This document shows, piece by piece, positions 7,351 to 17,440 of a DNA stretch of 47,382 nt. Under the pieces are notes generated by a model. It was not told the DNA's origin, searched no databases, and was given only the letters and a program-made list of their open reading frames with translations. The DNA is from CADCVT01 sp036389485 (GTDB lineage: Bacteria > Actinomycetota > Thermoleophilia > Solirubrobacterales > Solirubrobacteraceae), in the NCBI GenBank assembly GCA_036389485.1, contig DASVPR010000022.1, positions 1 to 47,382 of the forward strand, in the 5' to 3' direction. The position numbers and the translations under genes are program-made. Positions within the stretch are counted from its first letter, which is position 1. Every line of letters starts with the position of its first letter.

Positions 7351-8772
7351 CTATTCCTGCAGGGGGCCCTGGACGCGGAAGAACGCGGTGCCGCTTCGGC
7401 TCGGGCTGGCGCCGCGGGTGCCGAGGAACTCCGCTCGGAATCGGTAGCGGCCTACGCCGGGCGGGTTGTAGCCGACCGTTGCGGTGCCGCTTCCCGAGCG
7501 GACGCGGAAGCGGCGGGAGAACTGCCAGCCGTCGACGGGGTCGAAGCGCTCGACGACGATGACCACAGGGCCGGGGACGCCCGGCGTGATCCGCGCGCTG
7601 AGCGACGCCGTCGCGCCCGGCGGCAGCGTGGCGCGGCGGCGGCCCTCGACGAGCGCGCGGGTTCGGGTGATCGCGCGGGAGACGCGGGTCAGCCGGTAGG
7701 AGCCGCGGGCGCCGCGGCCCGCGCGAACCGCCGCGAAGTACCGCCCCGGCTTGAGCCGCCGGGTCAGGCCGCCGTCGGAGCCGCGGCCGAGGCGCTTCCC
7801 GCCGGCCGTCAACAGCGTGACGCTGAAGTTCTGGTCGGTGTCGAGGCCGAGCTCGAGGTCGCTGCGGCGCGTGACGTCGAACCGGTAGAGGTCGAGGACG
7901 TCGATGCGCGTGGCGTCGAGCCGCCCGCGGACGCGCGCGTAGTTGCGGATGAATCGGCCCGGCGAGGTGTCGTCGCGCCGCGCCCGCGCCGACATGAGCC
8001 GGTACCGCACGGCGCGGCGCGCGGAAGACGCCTCCGCGAGCAGGATGTACCGCCCGCTCTCCCCGGCCTCCGGCGTGAAGAGCATGTAGCCGCCGCAGTT
8101 CGCGCGGTCGACCGGGCGGCGCGCGAAGGACGTCGTCCCCGGCGGGTACAGCGACAGCGGCGTGCACGATCCCGTCGCGAGGTTGAAGCGGTACGTGACA
8201 CCCGCGCGCAGGCGGACGTTGTAGGCGACGCTCGGGTCGACGACCCGCTGCAGCGTGCCCGTCGCGCCGCGCGGCGGCAGCGGCGACCCGGGCGGCGACG
8301 CCGGCGGGCGGCCGTACTGGAGCGACAGCCGGAACGTGCCGTCCACCGAGTCCGCCTGCCGCGCGACGCGGATCAGGTACGACTGGTTGCGGCTCACGTT
8401 GACCGCGACCGACGCGTCGCCGCGCCGATCGGTGGCGTCGCACTCCAGCCCGCTGAGCTCCGACCGGCGGACGCGGAACACGTCGACGACGGCGTCCAGG
8501 TCCCCGTTCGCGTGCAGCTGCACGATCAGCCGACCGGTACGCGGCGCCGTCAGCCGGTACCAGACCGAGCCGGGCGCGTCGTCGCAGCCGGACCCGTTCT
8601 CCTCCGGCGTCGACTCCACGGTCGTGCCCTCGGCGCTGCCGGGCGCCTCGACCGGAGCGGCGTTCGCACGGTCGTCGTTCGGCGGCGGATCCGCCGCAGC
8701 GACCGGTGCCGCGACCCCTGCCGCCACCAACAACAACGCCACGCACCGCCCGAGCACCCGCAAGGCGCGCAT
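7351..8772 (-). CDS. secreted protein with pre-peptidase-C-like beta domains
   Basis: A 473-residue exported protein. The N-terminus MRALRVLGRCVALLLVAAGVA is a signal peptide with cleavage near AAA. The mature protein starts PPPNDDRANA and contains SVWYRLTAP with RTGRLIVQL, the pattern of PPC (bacterial pre-peptidase C-terminal) beta-sandwich domains. At least two more such modules follow, for example RYFAAVRAG, and a C-terminal Ig-like segment ends near VGRYRFRAEF. No catalytic domain is visible, so it may be a surface or adhesive protein. The ATG at 8770-8772 is preferred over TTG at 8799 because it starts the signal peptide directly. It follows secA by 37 bp on the same strand. Confidence 0.8.
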   Translation of the reverse strand: MRALRVLGRCVALLLVAAGVAAPVAAADPPPNDDRANAAPVEAPGSAEGTTVESTPEENGSGCDDAPGSVWYRLTAPRTGRLIVQLHANGDLDAVVDVFRVRRSELSGLECDATDRRGDASVAVNVSRNQSYLIRVARQADSVDGTFRLSLQYGRPPASPPGSPLPPRGATGTLQRVVDPSVAYNVRLRAGVTYRFNLATGSCTPLSLYPPGTTSFARRPVDRANCGGYMLFTPEAGESGRYILLAEASSARRAVRYRLMSARARRDDTSPGRFIRNYARVRGRLDATRIDVLDLYRFDVTRRSDLELGLDTDQNFSVTLLTAGGKRLGRGSDGGLTRRLKPGRYFAAVRAGRGARGSYRLTRVSRAITRTRALVEGRRRATLPPGATASLSARITPGVPGPVVIVVERFDPVDGWQFSRRFRVRSGSGTATVGYNPPGVGRYRFRAEFLGTRGASPSRSGTAFFRVQGPLQE

Positions 8773-8809
8773 CCTTTCGAGCGGACGCCCGCGCGTCAAC
8801 CGGTGGCGG

Positions 8810-11647
<2,838 letters not shown>

Positions 11648-11734
11648 GCGCTCAGGTTAGCCCCCTCCTCGCGGGCGCGTGCGAGGGAGCGCGGGCGCGG
11701 CTCGGGAGGCGCTGCGGCGCGGTGCCGCGCGGGG

Positions 11735-12073
11735 CTACGTCGCGGGCTGCGCCGCCGACCGGCGCGCCTCGCGCCGCGCGCGCCGCTTCTCGCGGTGCTT
11801 CTTGACCTGGCGGGCGATGTCCTCCGCCGCGAGGTTCACGGAGTGATCCATGTCGCGGGTCGCCTCCTTCGCGCGGAGGGTGACGCCCTTGAGGTACAGC
11901 GTGACCTCGGCGACGTGGCATTCGGGGTTCGCGGGGTTGCGCTCCTCGTACAGCTCCACCTCGACACGCGCGAGGTCGGACACCTGCTTCGCCACCTTGT
12001 CGAGCCGCCGCTCCGTCCGCTCGCGGAGCTCGTCGGTGACGGGGCAGTTGCGGCCCTTGACCTCGATGTGCAT
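11735..12073 (-). CDS. hpf: ribosome hibernation promoting factor, short form
   Basis: A 112-residue HPF/RaiA-family protein that binds the 30S decoding region and stabilises inactive ribosomes. It begins MHIEVKGRNCPVTDELRERTERRL and has the family beta-alpha-beta core, with VELYEERNP and a lysine/arginine-rich C-terminal helix. The roughly 60-residue C-terminal domain through which actinobacterial long HPF dimerises to form 100S particles is absent; the frame ends soon after the core. The ATG has a strong RBS (GAGGGAGG, 12081-12088). A sigma70-like promoter overlaps the comF stop. Confidence 0.9.
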   Translation of the reverse strand: MHIEVKGRNCPVTDELRERTERRLDKVAKQVSDLARVEVELYEERNPANPECHVAEVTLYLKGVTLRAKEATRDMDHSVNLAAEDIARQVKKHREKRRARREARRSAAQPAT

Positions 12074-12109
12074 GGAGGGACCTCCCTCGTGGTCTGGATC
12101 GGCGACTTG

Positions 12110-12138
12110 ATGGTCCGTCTGACTTCACAGGATGTCAA
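12110..12138 (-). promoter_or_regulatory. sigma70-type promoter of hpf
   Basis: A perfect -35 TTGACA (12133-12138) and -10 GACCAT (12110-12115) are separated by 17 bp on the minus strand. The predicted transcription start is about 30 nt upstream of the hpf ATG. The -35 overlaps the comF stop codon. GACCAT keeps only the second, fifth and sixth consensus bases, as is common in GC-rich actinobacteria. Confidence 0.55.
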
Positions 12139-12899
12139 GCCCGCCGGATTGTCCTGGCGTAGGTCACCGCGAAGACCGTTCGGGTTCCTACGCTCGCCAG
12201 GGCCCGCGCGCAGGCGTCGAGGGTCGCGCCGGTCGTGTGGACGTCGTCGACGAGAAGGGCGACCGGAGGAGCCCGTTCCAGTTTCCGCGTGCCCGCGACG
12301 ACACCACCCGCCCGCAGCCGCTCCGCCCGCGCGGAGCCGAGCTGCCGTCCGTCGTCCTCCCGCCGCAGATAGGCGACCACCGGCCGCCCGGTCCGTCGCG
12401 AGAGCCGCCGGGCGAGAAGGTCCGCGGGGTCGAAGCCACGCTGGCGGAGGCGGGCTGGAGCCGCCGGGACGGGGACGAGCGGCGCCGGCCGGGCGAGCGA
12501 CCGCGGGCCGTCGAGCGACCGCGCGCCGTCGAGCGACCGCGCGCTGTCGAGCGACCGCGCGCCGTCGAGCGGCCGCGCGCCGTCGAGCGGCCCCGCGCGG
12601 GCGAGCGCGGCTGCCATCTGCGCGGCCATCACGTCCGCGGCGGCGAGGTGGGCGCGGAACTTGAGCGCGTGGACCAGCGCCCGCGCCGGGCCTTCGTACT
12701 CCACGGGCGCCCACGCGGCCGCGAACCGCTGGCGAAGCGCCGGGCACGGCGCGCACGGCCGCGGCAGCGCGCAGCGGGGACACGCGTCGCGCAGCCACGG
12801 CAGCCCGGCCCGGCACGCCGCGCAGAGGGCGTCGCGCGCGGCGGCCCCGCACGCGAGGCACCGCGGCGGGACGAGGAAGCGGAGGAGGGCGTCGAGCAC
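12135..12899 (-). CDS. comF: ComF family phosphoribosyltransferase-like protein
   Basis: A 254-residue ComF/GntX-type protein, linked in other bacteria to DNA uptake. The N-terminal zinc ribbons are visible as CxxC pairs at Cys14/17, 26/29, 40/43 and 49/52. The PRTase loop is ALLVDDVHTTGATLD (about 214-228). Between the two parts, residues 104-133 are five tandem copies of a hexapeptide of the form (P/S)LD(G/S)(A/P)R, encoded by an 18-bp DNA repeat; this is not a family feature. The gene heads the hpf-secA cluster and diverges from the CtaG-like gene. Confidence 0.9.
   Translation of the reverse strand: MLDALLRFLVPPRCLACGAAARDALCAACRAGLPWLRDACPRCALPRPCAPCPALRQRFAAAWAPVEYEGPARALVHALKFRAHLAAADVMAAQMAAALARAGPLDGARPLDGARSLDSARSLDGARSLDGPRSLARPAPLVPVPAAPARLRQRGFDPADLLARRLSRRTGRPVVAYLRREDDGRQLGSARAERLRAGGVVAGTRKLERAPPVALLVDDVHTTGATLDACARALASVGTRTVFAVTYARTIRRA
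12501..12590. repeat. in-frame 18-bp tandem repeat inside comF
   Basis: Five near-identical 18-bp units, of the form GCCGTCGAGCGACCGCGC on the plus strand, encode SLDGAR-like hexapeptides in ComF residues 104-133. Because the unit is a multiple of three, copy-number change would leave the protein in frame. Confidence 0.85.
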
Positions 12900-12909
12900 G
12901 CCGCTCAGC

Positions 12910-12928
12910 GTGACGGCGATCCCGTCAC
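12910..12928. promoter_or_regulatory. possible operator, 7-bp inverted repeat
   Basis: GTGACGG (12910-12916) and CCGTCAC (12922-12928) form a perfect inverted repeat with a 5-bp centre. It lies in the 105-bp gap between divergent comF and the CtaG-like gene. A third related half-site, TGTCACGG, follows at about 12934-12941. The spacing suits a dimeric regulator. Confidence 0.4.
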
Positions 12929-13004
12929 GGAAGTGTCACGGCGTGTGCCGAATCGCGCGCGGTGGGCGGCCGGTGCGGCTCGGGCGGCTGCGACACTGCC
13001 TGCC

Positions 13005-13787
13005 GTGTCTCCCGACGCGTCGTGGACGTTCTCGCCGGGCGCGATCGTGCTTCTCGCGGCGGCCACGTTCGTCTACGTCCGGCGGTGGCGGCAGAGCGGA
13101 GCGGGCTTCGGGCGGCTGGCGCTGTTCCTCGGCGGCATCGTCGCTACGGCGGCCGCGATCGTCTCGCCCATCGACCGGCTCGCGGAGCAGCTGCTCTCGA
13201 TGCACATGGTCCAGCACCTGCTGCTGCTCGACCTCGCGCCGATCCTGATCATCCTGAGCTTCACGAAGGTGCTGCTCAGGCCCGCGACGCGGAGGCTGGT
13301 GTCGCTCGAAAGACACGCCGGGTTCCTCGCCCACCCGGCCACCGCGGTCGTCTTCTACGCGGGCGCGATGTGGGTCTGGCACGTCCCCGCGCTGTACGAC
13401 GCGGCGCTCGAGCACCAGACGCTCCACGTCACCGAGCACCTGATCATGAGCGCCGCGGGCGGGCTCTACTGGTGGCACGTGCTGAGCCCGATCCGGCCGC
13501 GCGTCCCGCTGAGCGGCCTGAGCGCCGCCGCGTACATGCTCAGCACGAAGGTCCTGCTCGGGATCCTCGGCGTCGTCCTCACGTTCGCGCCCGAGTCGTT
13601 CTACGCCTTCTACGAGGACCAGCCGCGCTACTGGGGCCTCACCGCCCAGGAGGACCAGGCCATCGGCGGCGCGATCATGGCGCTCGAGCAGGGGATCGTG
13701 ATGGGGATCGCCCTCGCGTACCTGTTCGTGAAGCTGCTGTCCGAGTCCGACAAGGAGGAGGAGCGCGCCGAGCGCTACGCGGCCTAG
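13005..13787 (+). CDS. CtaG-like (caa3-type) cytochrome c oxidase assembly membrane protein
   Basis: A 260-residue polytopic membrane protein with about seven hydrophobic helices. Family landmarks are SPIDRLAEQLLSMHMVQHLLL, HPATAVVFYAGAMWVWHVPALYD, TEHLIMSAAGGLYWW and a final helix MALEQGIVMGIALAYLFVKLL. The conserved histidines (MxxHMVQHLL, WHVP, EHL) fit a copper-related role in oxidase assembly, as proposed for the Bacillus CtaG/YloB group. The GTG at 13005 starts just before the first helix; upstream codons are antisense to comF. No strong RBS is visible. The gene converges on the YdeI-family gene, their stops sharing a CTAG. Confidence 0.85.
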   Translation: MSPDASWTFSPGAIVLLAAATFVYVRRWRQSGAGFGRLALFLGGIVATAAAIVSPIDRLAEQLLSMHMVQHLLLLDLAPILIILSFTKVLLRPATRRLVSLERHAGFLAHPATAVVFYAGAMWVWHVPALYDAALEHQTLHVTEHLIMSAAGGLYWWHVLSPIRPRVPLSGLSAAAYMLSTKVLLGILGVVLTFAPESFYAFYEDQPRYWGLTAQEDQAIGGAIMALEQGIVMGIALAYLFVKLLSESDKEEERAERYAA

Positions 13788-14338
13788 TGCAGCTTCTCGC
13801 CGCGCGCGAGCATCTCCACGAACTCGCGGATGCGAGCGGCCCGCGTCTCGGCGCGCTTGACATCGTGCAGCCGGTACAGGATCGCGTACCGGTTCTGGGA
13901 ATCGAGCGACGCGAATCTCGCAGCCGCCGCGGGGACCGCGTCGAGCGCACGCTGGAGGTCCGAAGGCACCTCGATCCGCGACGGAGGCGGGTACGCGTCG
14001 TCCCACCGCCCGTCCGCCCGAGCGCGCTCGACCTCCGCGAGCCCCGCCGGCTTCATCCGTCCGGACTCGATCAGCGCCTCGGCGCGCGAGCGGTTGATCT
14101 GCGACCACTTGGACCGCGGGCGCCGCGGCGTGAACCGCTGCATGTAGAAGCCCTCCTCGGGGGACTTCCGGACCTTCCCGTCGATCCACCCGTACATCAG
14201 CGCGACCTCGACCGCCTCGGCGTACGTCACCGACGCGACCCCGCTGCCCTTCTTCGCGAACTCGATCCAGACCTCGTCCACCGAGGCGTGTGCCCCCGCG
14301 AGCCACTCCTCGAACTCGGCAGCGGAAGCGAACTTCAG
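13784..14338 (-). CDS. YdeI/OmpD-associated family protein, probable CTG start
   Basis: The protein contains VWIEFAKKGSG, SVTYAEAVEVALMYGWIDG and FTPRRPRSKWSQIN, hallmarks of the YdeI/OmdA family, whose biochemical role is unclear. Translation from the only canonical start (GTG, 14279-14281) gives 165 residues but removes the family's N-terminal motif. In-frame codons upstream encode KFASAAEFEEWLAGAHAS, matching the usual M-x-F-x(2-3)-A-E-F-x-x-W-L opening. The frame has no ATG, GTG or TTG there. A CTG at 14336-14338 overlaps the preceding ugp stop as CTGA and would give 184 residues, the expected length. Confidence 0.78.
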   Translation of the reverse strand: MKFASAAEFEEWLAGAHASVDEVWIEFAKKGSGVASVTYAEAVEVALMYGWIDGKVRKSPEEGFYMQRFTPRRPRSKWSQINRSRAEALIESGRMKPAGLAEVERARADGRWDDAYPPPSRIEVPSDLQRALDAVPAAAARFASLDSQNRYAILYRLHDVKRAETRAARIREFVEMLARGEKLH

Positions 14339-15699
14339 GACAGCACCTCGCCATCCGCCACCCGCCGTGGGCCGGAGACCGTCACCGACCCGCGCACGAC
14401 GACGCCCGCGCCAAACAGCACATCACCCACCACCCTCAGTCGCGAGGCCTCCACCAGCGACGGCGGGCCCGACGGGAACCGGGCGTCGAAGTCGGCGATG
14501 AGCTTGTAGTAGTCCGGGTCGAGCTCGACCAGCGGAGCGACCCCGTGCCGGTCCGGCACCAGCTCCAAATGAGCATCCTCCGTCAGCTCGTACGCGTCGG
14601 AGCGCACGATCAGCAGCTCGTTCGTCGCCTTCACGGGCGCGAACCGCGACTTGTCGACGATCAGCGCCTGCCCGCCCTCGAAGACGTCGATCGCCGCGGC
14701 CATCGCGCTCTCGAGCTGGATCACCGCCGGGGAGGACTTGTCGGCCGGGTCGACCGTCTTGCGGTTGACGATCATCGGCAGCGGCAGGACCCCGCCGTGC
14801 CCGTCGAGCGTGTACTTCAGCGCCCGCAGGTCGATCCACAGCGTGTTGGTGTTGAAGTACCGGTGGCGGGTGATGTCCTGGAACGCGAGGACGTCCTCGT
14901 CCGCCGTCTGCGCGCTCTCGCGCAGGACCAGCCCGTCGCCGCGCCGCCGCGCGAGGTGCCCGCCCTTGCGGTCCTGCTCGCTGCGCGCCGCGACCTCGAC
15001 GAGGAAGGGGACCTCCTCCCGCGCGATCCACGACAGGATCCGCGGGTCGAGGGTCGCCCCGAGGTTGTCGGCGTTCGACACGAACGCGTACCGGTAGCCG
15101 GCGTCGAGCAGCGTCTCGAGCATCCCGGAGGCGACGAGCGCCGGGTACAGGTCGCCGTGACCGGGCGGCGCCCACTCCTTCTCGGGGTCGGCCGGCCACT
15201 CCACCGGGGCGAGCGACTCGTCGGCGCGGATCTTCGGGACCCGGTTCTGCACGAAGTCGAGCGGGACGTCCGCCTCGACGCCCTCGTGCGCCCGCAGCGC
15301 GGCCAGCGAGTCGTCGCGCGTCGCGAACGAGTTCATGAGCACGAGCGGGATCCGCGCGCCGCTCGACGCCCGCAGCGCGAGCACCTGCTTCACGATCACG
15401 TCGAGGAACGTCAGGCCGTCCTTGACCTCGAGCAGCGACTTGGCCTGCGTCATCCCCATGCCCGTGCCGAGCCCGCCGTTCAGCTTGATGACGACCGCCT
15501 CGTCGAGCACGTCCTCGAGGTCGGTGCGCGGCAGGTCCTCGAGCCGCGGGAGGTCGTCGACCGGCTCGATCTCGTCCTCGCGGATCACGCCCTGCTCGCC
15601 CGCCTCCAGGCGCTCGTAGTAGTGGCGGAACGTGTCGACGGCGACCGGCTGCGCGCCGTCCGCGCGCATCTTCTCCAGGGCGTCTTCCAGGCCGATCAT
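14335..15699 (-). CDS. UTP-glucose-1-phosphate uridylyltransferase, eukaryote-like UDPGP family
   Basis: It makes UDP-glucose from UTP and glucose-1-phosphate. The 454-residue protein belongs to the UDPGP family found in plants and animals rather than the bacterial GalU family. Lys72 precedes LNGGLGTGMG (73-82), the nucleotide-binding loop, and FVSNADNLGATLD and FNTNTLWIDL are family blocks. The C-terminus forms a short beta-helix (SVTVSGPRRV). Its product is the substrate of the UDP-glucose dehydrogenase at 26341-27711. The gene ends in a CTGA overlap with the YdeI-family gene, and its ATG lies 12 bp after the TPM gene. Confidence 0.92.
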   Translation of the reverse strand: MIGLEDALEKMRADGAQPVAVDTFRHYYERLEAGEQGVIREDEIEPVDDLPRLEDLPRTDLEDVLDEAVVIKLNGGLGTGMGMTQAKSLLEVKDGLTFLDVIVKQVLALRASSGARIPLVLMNSFATRDDSLAALRAHEGVEADVPLDFVQNRVPKIRADESLAPVEWPADPEKEWAPPGHGDLYPALVASGMLETLLDAGYRYAFVSNADNLGATLDPRILSWIAREEVPFLVEVAARSEQDRKGGHLARRRGDGLVLRESAQTADEDVLAFQDITRHRYFNTNTLWIDLRALKYTLDGHGGVLPLPMIVNRKTVDPADKSSPAVIQLESAMAAAIDVFEGGQALIVDKSRFAPVKATNELLIVRSDAYELTEDAHLELVPDRHGVAPLVELDPDYYKLIADFDARFPSGPPSLVEASRLRVVGDVLFGAGVVVRGSVTVSGPRRVADGEVLS

Positions 15700-15711
15700 C
15701 GGCGGCGGATC

Positions 15712-16704
15712 CTAGCCGCGGCGCCCCGAGGGATCCCCGGGGATCGCGGGCGGCGCGCCGAACGCCGCGGCCGCTTCCGCGTTGCCCGTCGCAGCGCCGC
15801 CGCCGAACCGCCGGCGCGCCTGCTCGGCCTCCTGGCGCGCCTGCCGGATCGTCGCGTGGGCCCGCTGGAGCCTGCGCGACGTGGTCGCCTTCGCAAGCTC
15901 GCGGCCGGCGCGGTCGTAGAGCTCGATCGCCCGCCCCAGCGCCTCCTTGCCGCTCGCGTCGGCGTCCGGCATCTCGGCGTCGAGGTCGAGCTCGCGGACG
16001 AGGTCGCCGACGGCCAGGAGCGCCTCCCGCGCGCGGGCGCGGCCCGCCTCCAGGTCCTCGGCGCCCTCGCGGCGCGCGCGCCACAGGCGGTGCAGCCGGA
16101 CGAGGATCGGGATGAGGATGAGCAGGGCGATCAGCCCGCCCACGCCGAAGACCACCGCGCGGATCGCGCTGCCGACGTCGTCGAGCATGTCGCCGAAGCC
16201 ACCGTCGTCGGGGACGCCGGCGGGCGGCACGGCCCCCGCGTCGCCGGACGGACCGGGATCGACCCGCGCGAGCCGGTCGACCGCGTCGAGCAGCCCCGGG
16301 GCGACCCGCTTGCGGTAGCGGCCGCCCATCGCCTGCTGCACGGCCGTGAGCGCGGGGCCGCTGTCGTAGGAGGTCGTGATCCACACGCGGGGCCCGGCGA
16401 CGACGATCAGCGCGCCGCGCAGGCCCGCGCGGCGGAACACGTCGTTCGAGAGCGCCGAGATCCCGCCGTTGCGCTCCGCGGCGGCGGACGGCACCACCAG
16501 CACCTTGATCCGGCCGGCGTCGCGCTGCGCGATCCGTATGCGCAACCGGCCGGCGTCGGCCACGGTCAGTCGCTCGCTCGCCCGCGGGTCGACGTGCACG
16601 ACGTCGCGCTCGACCGCCGCGGCGAGCTGCGCCGGGTCGTCGCCGGCCTGCGCCGCCGGGACGAGCGCCAGGGCGAGGAGGACGGTGACGGCGAGCAGCC
16701 GCAT
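15712..16704 (-). CDS. membrane-anchored TPM-domain protein
   Basis: A 330-residue protein with a signal peptide (residues 1-20, ending AQA) and an extracytoplasmic domain of the TPM type (about 30-140: RLRIRIAQRD, ALIVVAGPRVWITTSYDSG). A Gly/Pro linker leads to one strong transmembrane helix (about 187-205, LIALLILIPILVRLHRLW) and a cytoplasmic helical tail rich in Arg, Glu and Ala. TPM domains are linked to photosystem repair phosphatase activity in plants; the bacterial role is unknown. It is transcribed towards ugp with a 12-bp gap, so the two may be co-transcribed. Confidence 0.78.
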   Translation of the reverse strand: MRLLAVTVLLALALVPAAQAGDDPAQLAAAVERDVVHVDPRASERLTVADAGRLRIRIAQRDAGRIKVLVVPSAAAERNGGISALSNDVFRRAGLRGALIVVAGPRVWITTSYDSGPALTAVQQAMGGRYRKRVAPGLLDAVDRLARVDPGPSGDAGAVPPAGVPDDGGFGDMLDDVGSAIRAVVFGVGGLIALLILIPILVRLHRLWRARREGAEDLEAGRARAREALLAVGDLVRELDLDAEMPDADASGKEALGRAIELYDRAGRELAKATTSRRLQRAHATIRQARQEAEQARRRFGGGAATGNAEAAAAFGAPPAIPGDPSGRRG

Positions 16705-16731
16705 GTGCGAACCGTAACCGCGGACGCGTCT

Positions 16732-17418
16732 CTAGGGGCAGACCGGCAGGCGGCCGCAGGTGTCCTTCAGCGCCTCGGTGACGTCGCCCGCGGGCTCGAG
16801 CGCCGGCTCGACCGGCTCGGGCGCCTGCGCGGTCGCGTCGTCGGTGGCCTGGTCGACGCGGTCGACGGCCCGCGGCGGAGGCGGCGGGGGTGGCGCGGCA
16901 CCGGGCGGCGAAGAACCGCCCGGCGCGCCCGGAGGCGTGGGGACCGGAGCGGGCGCGCCGGGGGGCGAGGCGCCCGGGCGGCGAGGCGCGCGGCCTCCGG
17001 TGCGGCGCGGCGGCGCGCCCCCGCCGGCTCGCGGAGCACCCGCGCGGGTCGCCGGCGCGGAGGCGGAGGAGCGGACCGCGACGATCGGCGCGGGCGACGA
17101 GCGAGCGCTGGACGGGCCGCGGGCGGAGACGATCGTCGACCGCTCGCCGTCGCCCGCGACCAGAGCGCCGAGCGGGCCGAGCAGCCCGCCCGCGCCCGCC
17201 GCGACCAGCACCGCCGCAGCGGCAACGAGGAGGAGGCCGGAGGCGGCGAGCCGCGACGCCGCCGTGCCGGCGAGGGCGGCGAGGGAGGCGTCGGCCGCGC
17301 GGCGGGCACGGCCGGCCGGGGCGAGGGCGGCGAGGGAGGCGTCGGCCGCGCGGCGGGCACGGCCGGCCGGGCCGAGGGCGGCAAGTGAGGCGCGGTGTGA
17401 CCCTCGTCGCCCGACCAC
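16732..17418 (-). CDS. repeat-containing, proline-rich membrane-anchored hypothetical protein
   Basis: The 228-residue protein starts at GTG. Its N-terminus contains two copies of a 17-residue repeat of the form SLAALxPAGRARRAADA, encoded by a 51-bp tandem DNA repeat. One hydrophobic helix follows (LLLVAAAAVLVAAGAGGLLG), then an Ala/Ser/Pro/Gly-rich low-complexity tract and a distinct acidic end (VEPALEPAGDVTEALKDTC, then LPVCP) with two cysteines. The layout suggests a type II anchored exported protein. A long open frame also exists on the other strand, so the call is moderate; the ordered acidic C-terminus and the divergent position 22 bp from the EAL gene favour this strand. Confidence 0.55.
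   Translation of the reverse strand: MVGRRGSHRASLAALGPAGRARRAADASLAALAPAGRARRAADASLAALAGTAASRLAASGLLLVAAAAVLVAAGAGGLLGPLGALVAGDGERSTIVSARGPSSARSSPAPIVAVRSSASAPATRAGAPRAGGGAPPRRTGGRAPRRPGASPPGAPAPVPTPPGAPGGSSPPGAAPPPPPPPRAVDRVDQATDDATAQAPEPVEPALEPAGDVTEALKDTCGRLPVCP
17271..17382. repeat. 51-bp tandem repeat, two copies plus a partial
   Basis: Units at 17271-17321 and 17322-17372 are essentially identical; a truncated third begins at 17373. The period of 51 bp is in frame and encodes the 17-residue repeat at the start of the overlapping minus-strand gene. Confidence 0.8.
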
Positions 17419-17440
17419 ACCCGTATCGTAGGCCGGGCGG

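Noticed and set aside
16760..17431. plus-strand gene overlapping the repeat protein
   Set aside because: It has low-complexity Ala/Arg/Gly composition and no ordered end; the minus-strand frame has a membrane helix and a cysteine-containing C-terminus.
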